Below are positions 41,136-49,793 of a DNA stretch of 64,000 nt, one piece after another. Position numbers and translations under genes: made by a program. This DNA comes from QWHO01 sp021404945 (lineage in GTDB: Bacteria > Vulcanimicrobiota > Xenobia > Xenobiales > QWHO01), in assembly GCA_963169765.1 (NCBI GenBank), contig CAUJEN010000131.1, positions 1-64,000 of the forward strand, in the 5' to 3' direction. Numbering within the stretch: the first letter of the stretch is position 1; each line of letters opens with the position of its first letter. Under the pieces are notes generated by a model, which was not told the origin of the DNA, did no database searches, and saw only the letters and a list, made by a program, of their open reading frames with translations.

Positions 41136-42704
41136 ATGTGGGATTACGTGGTGGTGGGCTCGGGATTCGGCGGCAGCGTGGCTGGCCTTCGTCTCGTGGA
41201 GAAGGGATACCGGGTGTTGCTGCTCGAGAAGGGCCGCCGCTTTGCCCCGGAAGACTTTCCTTCCACCAACTGGGATCTCAAGCGCTGGATGTGGGCCCCG
41301 GCCCTGGGCCTGCGCGGGCCCTTCAAGATGACCTTCCTGCCCCATTTGACCGCTCTTTCCGGGGTCGGGGTGGGGGGCGGCTCGCTCATCTACGCCAACA
41401 CCCTGCCCACCCCTGGCAAGGGGTTCTTTCAGTCATCCTCGTGGGTGGACCTGGCCGACTGGGAGACTGAGCTCGAGCCCCACTACGCCACCGCCCGCCG
41501 GATGCTGGGCGCGGTCGAGAACCGCATGTTGACCGACCCCGACCGGGTGCTGCGCAACGTGGCCGAGAAAGTGGGACAACCAGGCGATTACGGTCCCACA
41601 CAGGTGGGCATCTACTTCGGTAAGCCGGGGGCCACGGCGCAAGACCCCTACTTCGGCGGAGAGGGGCCCCCGCGCACGGGCTGCATCGGCTGCGGAGGCT
41701 GCATGCTCGGCTGCCGCTTCGGAGCCAAGAACACGCTGGACAAGAACTACCTTTACCTGGCTGAGAAACGCGGACTGGTGATCCGGGCCGAGTCCAAAGT
41801 CGACTGGGTGCGTCCGGCCGAGCCCGATGGCTACTGGGTGGAGACGCTGGAATGCGGAGAGCGCCGCCTGCACCGCACCCGCAACGTGGTCTTCAGCGGC
41901 GGAGTGCTGGGCACGGTTCCCCTGCTCTTGAAGCTGCGCGAGTCGTCCCACGGGCTTCCCCTCCTGTCCCCCCGACTGGGCAGCAGGGTGCGCACCAACT
42001 CCGAGGCCCTGATCGGGGTGACCACCAGCCGACGCGACCTGGATATGTCTCTCGGGATCGCCATCGGCTCGATCTTCCAGACCGACGAGCACTCCCACCT
42101 CGAGCCCTGCCGCTACCCGGCCGGCTCCAATTTCTTCCGGGTGCTGACCACACCCCACGTGCCGGGTCACAACTTCATCGACCGCTGCAAGAACCTGGTG
42201 CGCATCCTGCGCACCCGCCCGCGACCGGCCATCCGCGCCTGGTTGACCCGCGACCTGGCCCGCACCACCATGATCCTGCTCTACATGCGCAGCCTGGAGG
42301 GTCATCTCAAGCTGCATCTGGGCCGCTCGCCCTGGACCGGCTACCTGCGCGGCATGGTGACCTCGCTGGAAGATGGGCCGGCACCCACCTGCTCGATCCC
42401 CGAGGCCACCGAGCTGGCCGAGCAGATTGCCGAAGAGGTGGAGGGCTTCCCCCAGAGCCTGATCACCGAGACGCTGCTGGGCATTCCCACCACCGCCCAC
42501 ATTCTGGGCGGCTGCTGCATGGGGGCCACGGCCGAGGAGGGCGTGATCGACGCCGAGCACCGGGTGTATGGCTATCCGGGCCTCTTCGTGATGGATGGCT
42601 CGGCCGTCAGCGCCAATCCGGGCGTGAATCCGTCTTTGACCATCACCGCCCTGGCCGAGCGGGCCATGGAGCGGCTGCCAGGTCCTCTTCCCGCTCACGA
42701 GTGA
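41136..42704 (+). CDS. GMC-family FAD oxidoreductase (cholesterol-oxidase-like), Cys-cluster type
   Basis: The protein has 522 residues. The Rossmann motif is YVVVGSGFGGSVAGLRL near residues 4-20; ALSGVGVGGGSLIYANTLP is the GMC FAD-binding loop; the C-terminus has LGGCCMGAT and LFVMDGSAVSANPGVNPSLT with the catalytic His/Asn region. At about 182-192 lies CIGCGGCMLGC, a tight cysteine cluster resembling a ferredoxin half-motif; mycobacterial ChoD-like relatives have a similar stretch (from memory). The substrate is unknown; sterols, alcohols and sugars are all possible. The ATG is divergent from the amidase operon. Confidence 0.85.
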   Translation: MWDYVVVGSGFGGSVAGLRLVEKGYRVLLLEKGRRFAPEDFPSTNWDLKRWMWAPALGLRGPFKMTFLPHLTALSGVGVGGGSLIYANTLPTPGKGFFQSSSWVDLADWETELEPHYATARRMLGAVENRMLTDPDRVLRNVAEKVGQPGDYGPTQVGIYFGKPGATAQDPYFGGEGPPRTGCIGCGGCMLGCRFGAKNTLDKNYLYLAEKRGLVIRAESKVDWVRPAEPDGYWVETLECGERRLHRTRNVVFSGGVLGTVPLLLKLRESSHGLPLLSPRLGSRVRTNSEALIGVTTSRRDLDMSLGIAIGSIFQTDEHSHLEPCRYPAGSNFFRVLTTPHVPGHNFIDRCKNLVRILRTRPRPAIRAWLTRDLARTTMILLYMRSLEGHLKLHLGRSPWTGYLRGMVTSLEDGPAPTCSIPEATELAEQIAEEVEGFPQSLITETLLGIPTTAHILGGCCMGATAEEGVIDAEHRVYGYPGLFVMDGSAVSANPGVNPSLTITALAERAMERLPGPLPAHE

Positions 42705-42768
42705 GTCTTCGGGGCAGGGATATCACCCCGAAAGGGGATTTGGGACGCTGGCTGTCCAAACTGGACCG

Positions 42769-43293
42769 GTGAACATCATCGCGCTCACCGCCGAGCAACA
42801 AAAATGGCTCAAAGCTTTGAGCGAGGCGAGCCAGGCGGTCCGTCGCCAGGCGGCCGCCCTGTGCGACGCCTCGCGCCCTCCCACCGAATCCGAGCTGGCC
42901 GCCCTGCGCCAGCTCTACCAGAGCCATTCCGAGGGCCTGCTGTTCCGCTACGGCCAGGCCGCCAGCCGCCTGGAGCGCTCGGGGTTGAGCGGGTTGCGCC
43001 AGGCGCTGGAGGCCGAGCTCCAGGACATCGCCGAAGCGCTGGCCATCTTCCAGCAGATCGAGTCCGAGCGGCGGCATCACCAGGCCGAGCGCTGGGCAAT
43101 CCAACACGAAACCGAGCAGTCCGTGGGCCGGGTCTACCAGGAGGCGGCCTTACGCCAGCAGCAGGCCTTCGACGAGCACAACCGGCGCTGGTCGGCGGTC
43201 TTCAACCAGCGCTGGGCCCACCCCGGCCTGTGCGCGTTCTGCCGCTCTCCCCTGAACATGGGGGGAACCTGCAGCTGGTGCTCATGGCGCTAG
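42769..43293 (+). CDS. coiled-coil protein with C-terminal zinc-ribbon-like cysteines
   Basis: 174 residues from a GTG at 42769. Most of the protein is helical and Gln/Glu/Arg-rich (RQALEAELQDIAEALAIFQQ; RVYQEAALRQQQAFDEHNRR). The last 25 residues contain CAFC and CSWC, two CxxC pairs about ten residues apart, as in a small zinc ribbon. Function unknown. The next gene overlaps its end by ten bases and also carries paired cysteines, so the two may work together. Confidence 0.62.
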   Translation: MNIIALTAEQQKWLKALSEASQAVRRQAAALCDASRPPTESELAALRQLYQSHSEGLLFRYGQAASRLERSGLSGLRQALEAELQDIAEALAIFQQIESERRHHQAERWAIQHETEQSVGRVYQEAALRQQQAFDEHNRRWSAVFNQRWAHPGLCAFCRSPLNMGGTCSWCSWR

Positions 43294-43529
43294 AGGACGA
43301 AGCGGCGCCGAACCTGATCATCCGCTCGGGGAAGTTCGTCTACCATCACTTCGACGACGAAGACTATCCCTTCGTGGTCTTCTGCTCGGAGAAGAGCTGC
43401 GCGCACTGGGTGGGCAATGCGGAGGCCTTTCCCCACTGGAGCGAGGATCTGCCGGTCAAGCTGGGCCTGCTGCGCTGCACCGCCTGCGGAGCGCCGGTGC
43501 TGCGCGCTCGCGATGCCGAGCTGGAGTAG
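43284..43529 (+). CDS. small cysteine-containing protein, unknown
   Basis: 81 residues from the ATG at 43284. It reads LIIRSGKFVYHHFDDEDYPF, then FCSEKSCAHW and LLRCTACGAPVLRAR. The C-x4-C and CxxC pairs could hold one zinc ion. It overlaps the preceding coiled-coil gene by ten bases and ends 11 bases before a convergent gene. No family recognised. Confidence 0.55.
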   Translation: MALEDEAAPNLIIRSGKFVYHHFDDEDYPFVVFCSEKSCAHWVGNAEAFPHWSEDLPVKLGLLRCTACGAPVLRARDAELE

Positions 43530-43539
43530 AGGGTCGACC

Positions 43540-43956
43540 TCAGGGCTCCTGGGGAGCCAGATAGGGTTTGAGGAACTTGCGGTTGGCCCGCACGAAGCAG
43601 ATCGTGCCGGCCTCCTCGTCGAGATAGACCCGAAGCCATGAATCATTGTTCTCGTCCTTGACGATGATGTTGCCAGCCAGGTCGGGACAGGCTTTGAGCA
43701 GCACCCCTTTGGGAAAGCTCGCCACTTTTGGCCAGCGCCACAGATCCCAGCGCACCTCGGCCCCGGAGACCAGCCAGTCCTCCGGCCAGCTCGCGTGCAG
43801 TCGCCCGGCCAGCTCTTTGCTGACCACGATCCAGTCCGGCCAGGGTTGCTCGTTGCGGGTCCAATAGTCGCCATTGCGCGCCGGGCGCGGTTGAGCCAGC
43901 GCAGCCGTCAGCAACAAACCGCAGAGCAGACCCAGTAAGGAAATTTTGCCTATCAC
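43540..43956 (-). CDS. secreted protein of unknown function
   Basis: The GTG at 43956 gives IGKISLLGLLCGLLLTAALAQP, a good signal peptide, and a mature part of about 115 residues rich in Trp (WPDWIVVSKELAGRLHASWP; VRWDLWRWPKVASFPKG) ending GTICFVRANRKFLKPYLAP. I recognise no family. The 160 bp beyond its start (43957-44118) are AT-richer than the surroundings and hold no gene that I can support. Confidence 0.65.
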   Translation of the reverse strand: MIGKISLLGLLCGLLLTAALAQPRPARNGDYWTRNEQPWPDWIVVSKELAGRLHASWPEDWLVSGAEVRWDLWRWPKVASFPKGVLLKACPDLAGNIIVKDENNDSWLRVYLDEEAGTICFVRANRKFLKPYLAPQEP

Positions 43957-44118
43957 CCGGTCTGCATTCCGCTTTCGCAACCTCTCCCCTACCTTTGGCA
44001 ACACTCCGGCAAAAATGTTCACACATTGTTCACATCTCGGGACTGGCCATCCAAACTGCCTTCCAAACTCGGGGGAGTAAATTAAGAAAAACAAACAAAC
44101 CGGGTATGGAGGGTGTGG

Positions 44119-44328
44119 ATGACGGGAGTGATCGGCAAGGTCGCCAGCGACAGGGATGCTCGGCCCAACTGGGCTCATCCGGTGCACACCGTGAGAATCT
44201 GGATCCCCACCGGGGCATCGAGCCACGAGGTTGAGAGCCCCGTGCAGGGACCTTCGTCGGGAAACGGCACGCTGGAGGCAAGCTCGCACCCCTTTGCAAC
44301 GCTCACGGACAACACAACATCCAAGTAA
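44119..44328 (+). CDS. possible small protein, unknown
   Basis: The ATG at 44119 follows GGAGG by six bases in an AT-richer upstream stretch, and a 69-residue frame ends at TAA 44326-44328. It reads MTGVIGKVASDRDARPNW and VRIWIPTGASSHEVESPV. There is no hydrophobic segment and no family match. The good ribosome site is the main support. Confidence 0.4.
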   Translation: MTGVIGKVASDRDARPNWAHPVHTVRIWIPTGASSHEVESPVQGPSSGNGTLEASSHPFATLTDNTTSK

Positions 44329-44357
44329 AGCCAGCTCAGCCGTCGAAGCGGGCGAGC

Positions 44358-46118
44358 ATGGGCTCTCTGGAAGACCTGCGCACAGAGTGGCTCGCGGCCT
44401 GGCCGCGAGCCCTCTCTTGTTGGAGCCCCTTCGTCAAGCTGACCGAGCCGCGCCTTTGTCTGACCGAGAAGCAGGCGCGCGAGGAGGGGCTAGAGCCGGG
44501 CGGGCTGGCCCTGATCCGCCTCACCGACCAGGCCGTCGTGGTGGGCCTCCACACTCTGCGCGAGAAACAGCTCGAGAGCTTCGCCCTGGAGATCCTGGCT
44601 CACGAGGTGGGACATCACATCTACGCCCCGGCCGACCTGGCCGACCAGGCCCGAGCCCTCATCCGAGCTCGTCGCGGACTGCCCGGACATGAGCACCAGG
44701 CGCCCATGGTCGTGAACCTGTATCAGGATCTGCTCATCAACGACCGCCTCCAACGAAGCGAAAAGCTCGACCTGGCGGGCGTCTTTCGCAAACTGGAAGA
44801 GGGCCGGCCGCCCGGGGAAAAAGTGGGCTCCCTGTGGACGCTCTACCTGCGCATCTACGAGATCCTCTGGGCAATGCAGCGAGGTACCCTGGCCCGCGGG
44901 ACGGTCGACTCGGTCACCGAGGGGGACGCCCAGCTGGGGGCCAGACTGGTGCGTTCCTACGCCCACGACTGGCTGCGCGGCTCGGGTCGATTTGCTGCTC
45001 TCTGCCTGCGCTACCTGATTGCCGATACCCAGGAGCAGCTCTCCGTCTTGCGCCCCCTGCTGGACGCCCTGAAGGCGGGCAAAGGGGGCGACTTCCCTCT
45101 GGGGCTGGGTGAGCTCGACCCGGGCGAGCTCGAGGAGAGCCGTCATCCCAGCGAGGATCCCTCCTTGTCCGGCCTGGGTGGGGGCGAGGAAGAGCCTGGC
45201 GGAGCCGGGCACGGTCAGGGCCAGAGCCGCGAGCCCTTCGAGCTGGGCCAGGTGCTGCGCGAGCTGGGCCTGGACCTGAGCGATCACGATCTGGCCGTGC
45301 GCTACTATCGCGAGAAGGCGCTCCCCCACCTGATCCCCTTCCCCCGGCGCGAGGTACCCCTTTCCAGAGAACCCCTCATGGAAGGGCTGGAGCCCTGGGA
45401 CTTCGGCTCGCCCCTGGAGGAGGTGGACTGGCTCGAAAGCGTTCTGGTCAGCCCGCGGGTGGTGCCCGGAGTGACCACCCGGCAACGCTTCTGGGGGGTG
45501 GAGGAGGGCACTCCCCCGCAAGTCGAGCCGATCGACCTCGACCTCTACATCGACTCCTCGGGCTCCATGCCCGACCCCCGCCGCAGCCTGAGCTATCTGG
45601 CCCTGGCCGGAGCTATCGTGACCCTCTCGGCCCTGCGGGCCGGCTCGGCGGTGCAGGCCACGCTCTGGAGCGGGCCAGGGCAGTTTCGCGCCACTGCCGG
45701 CTTCATCCGCGACGAGGAGGCGCTCATGCGAGTGATCACCGACGCCATCTGCGGCAGCACCGCCTTCCCCCTGCACATGCTCGGCACCACCTACCGCCAC
45801 CGCACCGAGCGCGACCGACCGGTGCACATCCTGATCATCTCAGACGACGGAGTGGATACGATGGGGGCCAGGGACGAGCAGGGCTCGCCCGGCCTGAAGC
45901 TGGCTGCCATGGCACTGGAGAAAGCCCGAGCCGGGGGCACGATGGTGCTCAACCTCTGGAATCCGGAAGCCTTCAAGCAGCCGTTCTTCGTGCAGGCCCG
46001 CAAGCTGGGGTTTGCTCTGCACCGGGTCACCGACTGGGCCGAGCTGGTCAGCTTCGCCCGCGAGTTCAGCCGGCGTCAGTTCGATCGGAGGGTCAAGGCC
46101 GGCCGGCCAGGGAGTTGA
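44358..46118 (+). CDS. HExxH metallopeptidase-like plus vWA-domain protein
   Basis: The protein has 586 residues. The N-terminal half contains LEILAHEVGHHIYAPADLA (HEVGH near 80-85, a zinc-peptidase motif) and a downstream LYQDLLINDRL helix that could supply a third ligand. A Gly/Glu-rich linker (about 260-295) leads to a vWA domain with MIDAS DLYIDSSGSMPDPRRS near 396-402 and LIISDDGVDTMG. vWA proteins of this kind often pair with MoxR AAA+ ATPases as metal-insertion or chaperone systems. No MoxR is in the window. It converges (26-bp overlap) on another HExxH gene. No signal peptide. Confidence 0.78.
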   Translation: MGSLEDLRTEWLAAWPRALSCWSPFVKLTEPRLCLTEKQAREEGLEPGGLALIRLTDQAVVVGLHTLREKQLESFALEILAHEVGHHIYAPADLADQARALIRARRGLPGHEHQAPMVVNLYQDLLINDRLQRSEKLDLAGVFRKLEEGRPPGEKVGSLWTLYLRIYEILWAMQRGTLARGTVDSVTEGDAQLGARLVRSYAHDWLRGSGRFAALCLRYLIADTQEQLSVLRPLLDALKAGKGGDFPLGLGELDPGELEESRHPSEDPSLSGLGGGEEEPGGAGHGQGQSREPFELGQVLRELGLDLSDHDLAVRYYREKALPHLIPFPRREVPLSREPLMEGLEPWDFGSPLEEVDWLESVLVSPRVVPGVTTRQRFWGVEEGTPPQVEPIDLDLYIDSSGSMPDPRRSLSYLALAGAIVTLSALRAGSAVQATLWSGPGQFRATAGFIRDEEALMRVITDAICGSTAFPLHMLGTTYRHRTERDRPVHILIISDDGVDTMGARDEQGSPGLKLAAMALEKARAGGTMVLNLWNPEAFKQPFFVQARKLGFALHRVTDWAELVSFAREFSRRQFDRRVKAGRPGS

Positions 46119-46758
46119 GCTCCTCGGCCAGACGGCGGGCCTGCTCTTGTCCCAGCGTTTCGCCGATGCGAAGAGGCGTCTGCTCCTCCCAGAGCGCCAG
46201 CGACTCGGAGTAGGAGAGATTGCGCTGCCGGGCCACCTTCAAGGCCTGGCGCAGGAAGAGCCATTCGGCCCGATAAGCCTCGTGCTCGCCAACCTTGCGC
46301 GAGTAGTGCTGATCTTCGTGAACCAGGGTGGAAAGGGTGACCACCAGGTCATAGTGGTGCACCCGCCTCTTGTCGCGCCACACCAGCGAGCCGAAGCAGA
46401 GACGGGGATTGAGCAGGATGCGATTGCGCTCGTCAGTGTAGCCGAACGTGGAGCGCTCGCGGGGCCGGGCGAAGCTGAGGCCGTGCATCGACCGCAGCCG
46501 ATTGTCGTGGAGCACGACGCGCAGCTTACCGGTCGTGGGGGCGGACTCTCCATCGGTCAGCTCATCCCAGGCCTGCAAGGCGGCCAGCACCACTCGCCGT
46601 TCGGTCGGCTGCAGCTTGCGGCTCACGAAGCGAAGCCCCTCGCGGGTAGTCACGTAGGCTGTGGCCGACAAGGCCATGCTGAAGCAGAAGAGCACCCACA
46701 CCCAGAGCGGGGGAAGGACCCAGAAGGTCCGTCTCAAGGGCGATGCTCCGACTGACAT
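46093..46758 (-). CDS. membrane-anchored HExxH metallopeptidase-like protein
   Basis: 221 residues from the ATG at 46758. A membrane segment (TFWVLPPLWVWVLFCFSMAL) precedes a domain with TLVHEDQHYSRKVGEHEAYRAEWLFL: HEDQH is an HExxH match near 146-150, and the E-x-x-A-x-x-x-E helix behind it resembles other one-zinc peptidases. It overlaps the anti-sigma gene by 25 bp and is the last gene of the operon, so it may process the anti-sigma factor's exported domain (inference). Catalysis is unproven. Confidence 0.68.
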   Translation of the reverse strand: MSVGASPLRRTFWVLPPLWVWVLFCFSMALSATAYVTTREGLRFVSRKLQPTERRVVLAALQAWDELTDGESAPTTGKLRVVLHDNRLRSMHGLSFARPRERSTFGYTDERNRILLNPRLCFGSLVWRDKRRVHHYDLVVTLSTLVHEDQHYSRKVGEHEAYRAEWLFLRQALKVARQRNLSYSESLALWEEQTPLRIGETLGQEQARRLAEELNSLAGRP

Positions 46759-47336
46759 GAGAGCGTGTAGCGATCGGCCCTTGGAGAGACCTGATAAGTC
46801 GCCGAGTAGCTGTCGATGGCACTCTCGGGACAGATGGGAGTGGCCTGCAGGTACTTCCCGTGCAGGTCGTCCAGGCTGGCCGGATAGCGGCCCTGATGGT
46901 CGCGAGCGTAGTCGGCCAGGGCCGAGCGCAGGATGTTCTGGTTGTTGCGGCAGCCCGCCGCGGTGCCGCCCGAGTAGTAGCGCCGGGTGGTGGGATAGAG
47001 CACCAGTCCGAACAGGCAGATCCCCAGCAAGACGCCCACCAGGCCGGCCCGGGGGGTCGGCCGGTAGCAGGCCAGTCGGTCCAGCGCCAGCTTGAAGGCC
47101 TGCCACCAGCTGACGCGACGGGCCGCGGCCAGTTGGATGCGGGCCCGCAGGTCGGCGGGTGGGTCGGGCACCTGCCAGGCGTCAGCCGCCTGGAAGGTGA
47201 CCCGCAACTCGGCCAGGCTCTCCTGACAACCGGAGCACCCGCTCAGATGGGCCTGGAGCTTCTCCACCTCGTCCGCCTCCAGGGCCTGGAGAACCAGGCC
47301 TGGCAGCTGCTCGCGGCACTCCTCGCAGGCGTTCAT
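46734..47336 (-). CDS. anti-sigma factor (zf-HC2) fused to a pseudopilin-like periplasmic domain
   Basis: The protein has 200 residues. The N-terminal zinc finger is CEECREQL then HLSGCSGC (His-x3-Cys-x2-Cys near 29-36), typical of membrane anti-sigma factors. A membrane helix (GLVGVLLGICLFGLVLYP) lies near 97-114. The exported C-terminal 75 residues read CRNNQNILRSALADYARDHQ, GRYPASLDDLHGKYL and ICPESAIDSYSATY, closely resembling the C-terminal part of GspG-type pseudopilins. It starts inside the DUF2339 gene (four-base overlap). Its target is probably the divergent sigma factor at 49794. Confidence 0.82.
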   Translation of the reverse strand: MNACEECREQLPGLVLQALEADEVEKLQAHLSGCSGCQESLAELRVTFQAADAWQVPDPPADLRARIQLAAARRVSWWQAFKLALDRLACYRPTPRAGLVGVLLGICLFGLVLYPTTRRYYSGGTAAGCRNNQNILRSALADYARDHQGRYPASLDDLHGKYLQATPICPESAIDSYSATYQVSPRADRYTLSCQSEHRP

Positions 47337-49738
47337 ACCGAGGGATTCGCCACCAGCGCGGAGGATTCCGTCAGGCGTGATCGGTTGATCTGGTAGACAA
47401 AGGAGACGGCCATCAGCAGGGCGCCCAGGATCATCAGGGTGGTCACCCGGCTGTAAGCGCTCAGCACACCCACGTCCACCCAGAGGATCTTGAGCGTGGC
47501 AGCGGCCAGGATGGTCAGGCCGAAGAGGCGGAAGACCTTCAGCTCACGGTGCACTCCAATCACGATGAAGAGAAAGGCCGAGGCGCACCAGAAGGCCGAC
47601 AAGATGACCTGGAACTCGATCAGCACGCCCAGGGCCGAGTGCAGGAAGCCGGCCGAGCCGAAGCTGAAGGCGGTCAGACCCATGACCAGCAGCTCGTTGC
47701 GCGGCTCGCCCCGGTGGAGGCGGCGGGCCAGCAGGAAGTAGCTCGAGGTCACTCCCAGGAAGCCGACCAGATCGAGCCAGCCCAGGCTGTGGGTAGGCAA
47801 GAGATAGGGACCGTAAGGGCCGAAGCCAAGCGTGCCGTCCACCAGGATGGACTTGAGGCAGGCCAGGAAGAGCAGCGTGCGCGCGGCTCGAGGCTGGCAG
47901 GTCAGAAGCAGCCCACCGGCCAGACACCACAGCAGCGTCACCCCGGCCCCGGTTCCCAGCGTGAAGGAGGCCTTCAGGCCGATGGCCAGGGGCACGAGAG
48001 ACCGCTGCTCCTGGGGAATAGCCGCCCACAGCAGGGCCAGCGTCCACAGCACCGGGGAATCGGAAAGCGGCACCCCCAGGAGAGCCGCCAGGGCGGTGGA
48101 GGCCGCCAGAAGGTCGGTGGCCCGCTTGCGGAAGGGCTCAAAGGAGGCTCGGGGCCACAGGTTGAGGACCAGGGCCAGGGATGAGGCGAGCACCAGAGCA
48201 GGACCCAGGCCCCAGCTCAGGCCCAGAGGGAGGAGCGTGATGAGGGCCAGAGGCTCAAGGCATGTTTCTCGCTCGCGCCGCAGCACGGCAGCGGTAGCGG
48301 TCAAAAGGGCGGCGATGACCAGCCGGGCCCACCAGTCCACAGACAGCCACAGGGTGCCGGCGGCTACAGCCAGGCCCAGCAGGAGGACCAGCGAGCGCAT
48401 CTCCTCGCGCACGCGCTCGAGGCGCAGCCCCAGCACGGCCAGCAAGAGGGCCAGCGAAGCGGCGGCCAGCAGGGCCAGTGAGGGAGTGCCGTCCTTGAGC
48501 ACCATGGCTCCGGTGCGCAGCACTGCCGTGGCCAGGGCGGCCCGGGCCATCAGGTCGGCCCCGGGCAGGTCCTGGGGACGATTGAGGATGGACACGCCGT
48601 AGGCCGTCAGAGCCCCCACGCACAGCAACGAGAGCAGCATCTGGTGGAGCACCTCGGTGGCGCTGCTCTGGGGCATCTCGGGCAACACGTAGCACAGTTG
48701 CACCGCTACCAACACCAGAGCCAGGTAGGAGAAGCGGCTCAAGATGGCGGATTCGAGCCTCCTGGCCAGGGCCAGCAGGAGGAAGGCCTCGCCCAGCCAG
48801 AGCACCGAGGTCAGGGCGAAGAAACTGGTGTCGCTGGCGAAGTAAGGGACGAAGCTGATGGCGGCGTTGGCGAAAAGCAGGGTGAGGATCAGGTTGATGC
48901 TCTGCAGCAACCCGAACGAGTGGCGCCGGGCAGCCAGCGTGAGGATCAGGTGCACGGCGGCCAGCACCAGGTAGAGACAGACGGCCACCGCGTTGGGCAA
49001 CAAGAAGAGCACCAGGTAGGAGAGCAGAGCGAAGGCGGTGGGCTGCGCCAGCCCCAGGAGCAGGCCCAGCTCGTCTTGCTCTCCCCGCACGAAGCAGAAC
49101 AGGTAGTTACCCAGCAAGAAGAGGGCATAAGTGCTGGCCAGGAAGGCCAGGGTCAGCCCCGGCTGGCTCAGCTGGAACCGGGCGAAGAACAGGACGTAGC
49201 TGCCCAGAAAACCGACCAGCAGATAGGTCGGGTAGCGTCGGTACCAGGCCAGCAGGGTCGTGCCCAGGTGGATGGCGAGCAGATAGCCCACCAGCGCGAC
49301 TCCCGGCATCCGCAAGAAGAACGGGGCCAGGAAGAGAGCTGCCAGCATGCCGTGCCCGAGGGAGGAGCACTGGTAGCGAAACACTGCCAGACCGCCCCAG
49401 GTGACCAGCAGCATGACGCTGGCCACCAGCCCGGCCGTGGGCAGCAGGTGGAAGAGGTAGTGGGCGGCGCAGACCGTGAACAGCAAGACGGTCGAGCCTG
49501 TTGCCAGCAGTGGCTGGGCGTAGGCCGGCAGGCCACCCCGCCAGCACCGATCGCCGAGGAAGAGCAGCGTCAGCCCCAGCACCAGGCCGCCCAGGCTGGG
49601 CAGCCAGCCGCTCTGGACGGCGCCACGAAGGTTGAGCCAGCTGACCATCCCGATCAGGAGCATCAAGCCGCCGACCAGGTTGAGCCCCAGTCCAGCGAAG
49701 CGCATTTCGGCCGCGGAGGCCTTGTCAGTGTATTGCAT
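47333..49738 (-). CDS. large polytopic membrane protein, DUF2339 family
   Basis: 801 residues, almost entirely hydrophobic with roughly 24 or more membrane segments. The N-terminal part matches the DUF2339 pattern: LNLVGGLMLLIGMVSWLNLR, LLFLGDRCWRGG and a later TWGGLAVFRYQCSSLGHGML. Family function is not established. It heads the operon with the anti-sigma factor and the HExxH protein, and its start is 55 bp from the divergent ECF sigma factor, so it may be a target or a sensor of that system. The short charged C-terminus ends ANPSV. Confidence 0.8.
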   Translation of the reverse strand: MQYTDKASAAEMRFAGLGLNLVGGLMLLIGMVSWLNLRGAVQSGWLPSLGGLVLGLTLLFLGDRCWRGGLPAYAQPLLATGSTVLLFTVCAAHYLFHLLPTAGLVASVMLLVTWGGLAVFRYQCSSLGHGMLAALFLAPFFLRMPGVALVGYLLAIHLGTTLLAWYRRYPTYLLVGFLGSYVLFFARFQLSQPGLTLAFLASTYALFLLGNYLFCFVRGEQDELGLLLGLAQPTAFALLSYLVLFLLPNAVAVCLYLVLAAVHLILTLAARRHSFGLLQSINLILTLLFANAAISFVPYFASDTSFFALTSVLWLGEAFLLLALARRLESAILSRFSYLALVLVAVQLCYVLPEMPQSSATEVLHQMLLSLLCVGALTAYGVSILNRPQDLPGADLMARAALATAVLRTGAMVLKDGTPSLALLAAASLALLLAVLGLRLERVREEMRSLVLLLGLAVAAGTLWLSVDWWARLVIAALLTATAAVLRRERETCLEPLALITLLPLGLSWGLGPALVLASSLALVLNLWPRASFEPFRKRATDLLAASTALAALLGVPLSDSPVLWTLALLWAAIPQEQRSLVPLAIGLKASFTLGTGAGVTLLWCLAGGLLLTCQPRAARTLLFLACLKSILVDGTLGFGPYGPYLLPTHSLGWLDLVGFLGVTSSYFLLARRLHRGEPRNELLVMGLTAFSFGSAGFLHSALGVLIEFQVILSAFWCASAFLFIVIGVHRELKVFRLFGLTILAAATLKILWVDVGVLSAYSRVTTLMILGALLMAVSFVYQINRSRLTESSALVANPSV

Positions 49739-49793
49739 ATCCCGGATACGCCGCCGACAGGGGGAAGGTTCAATCTGGTTCGAAGCAGCTCGG

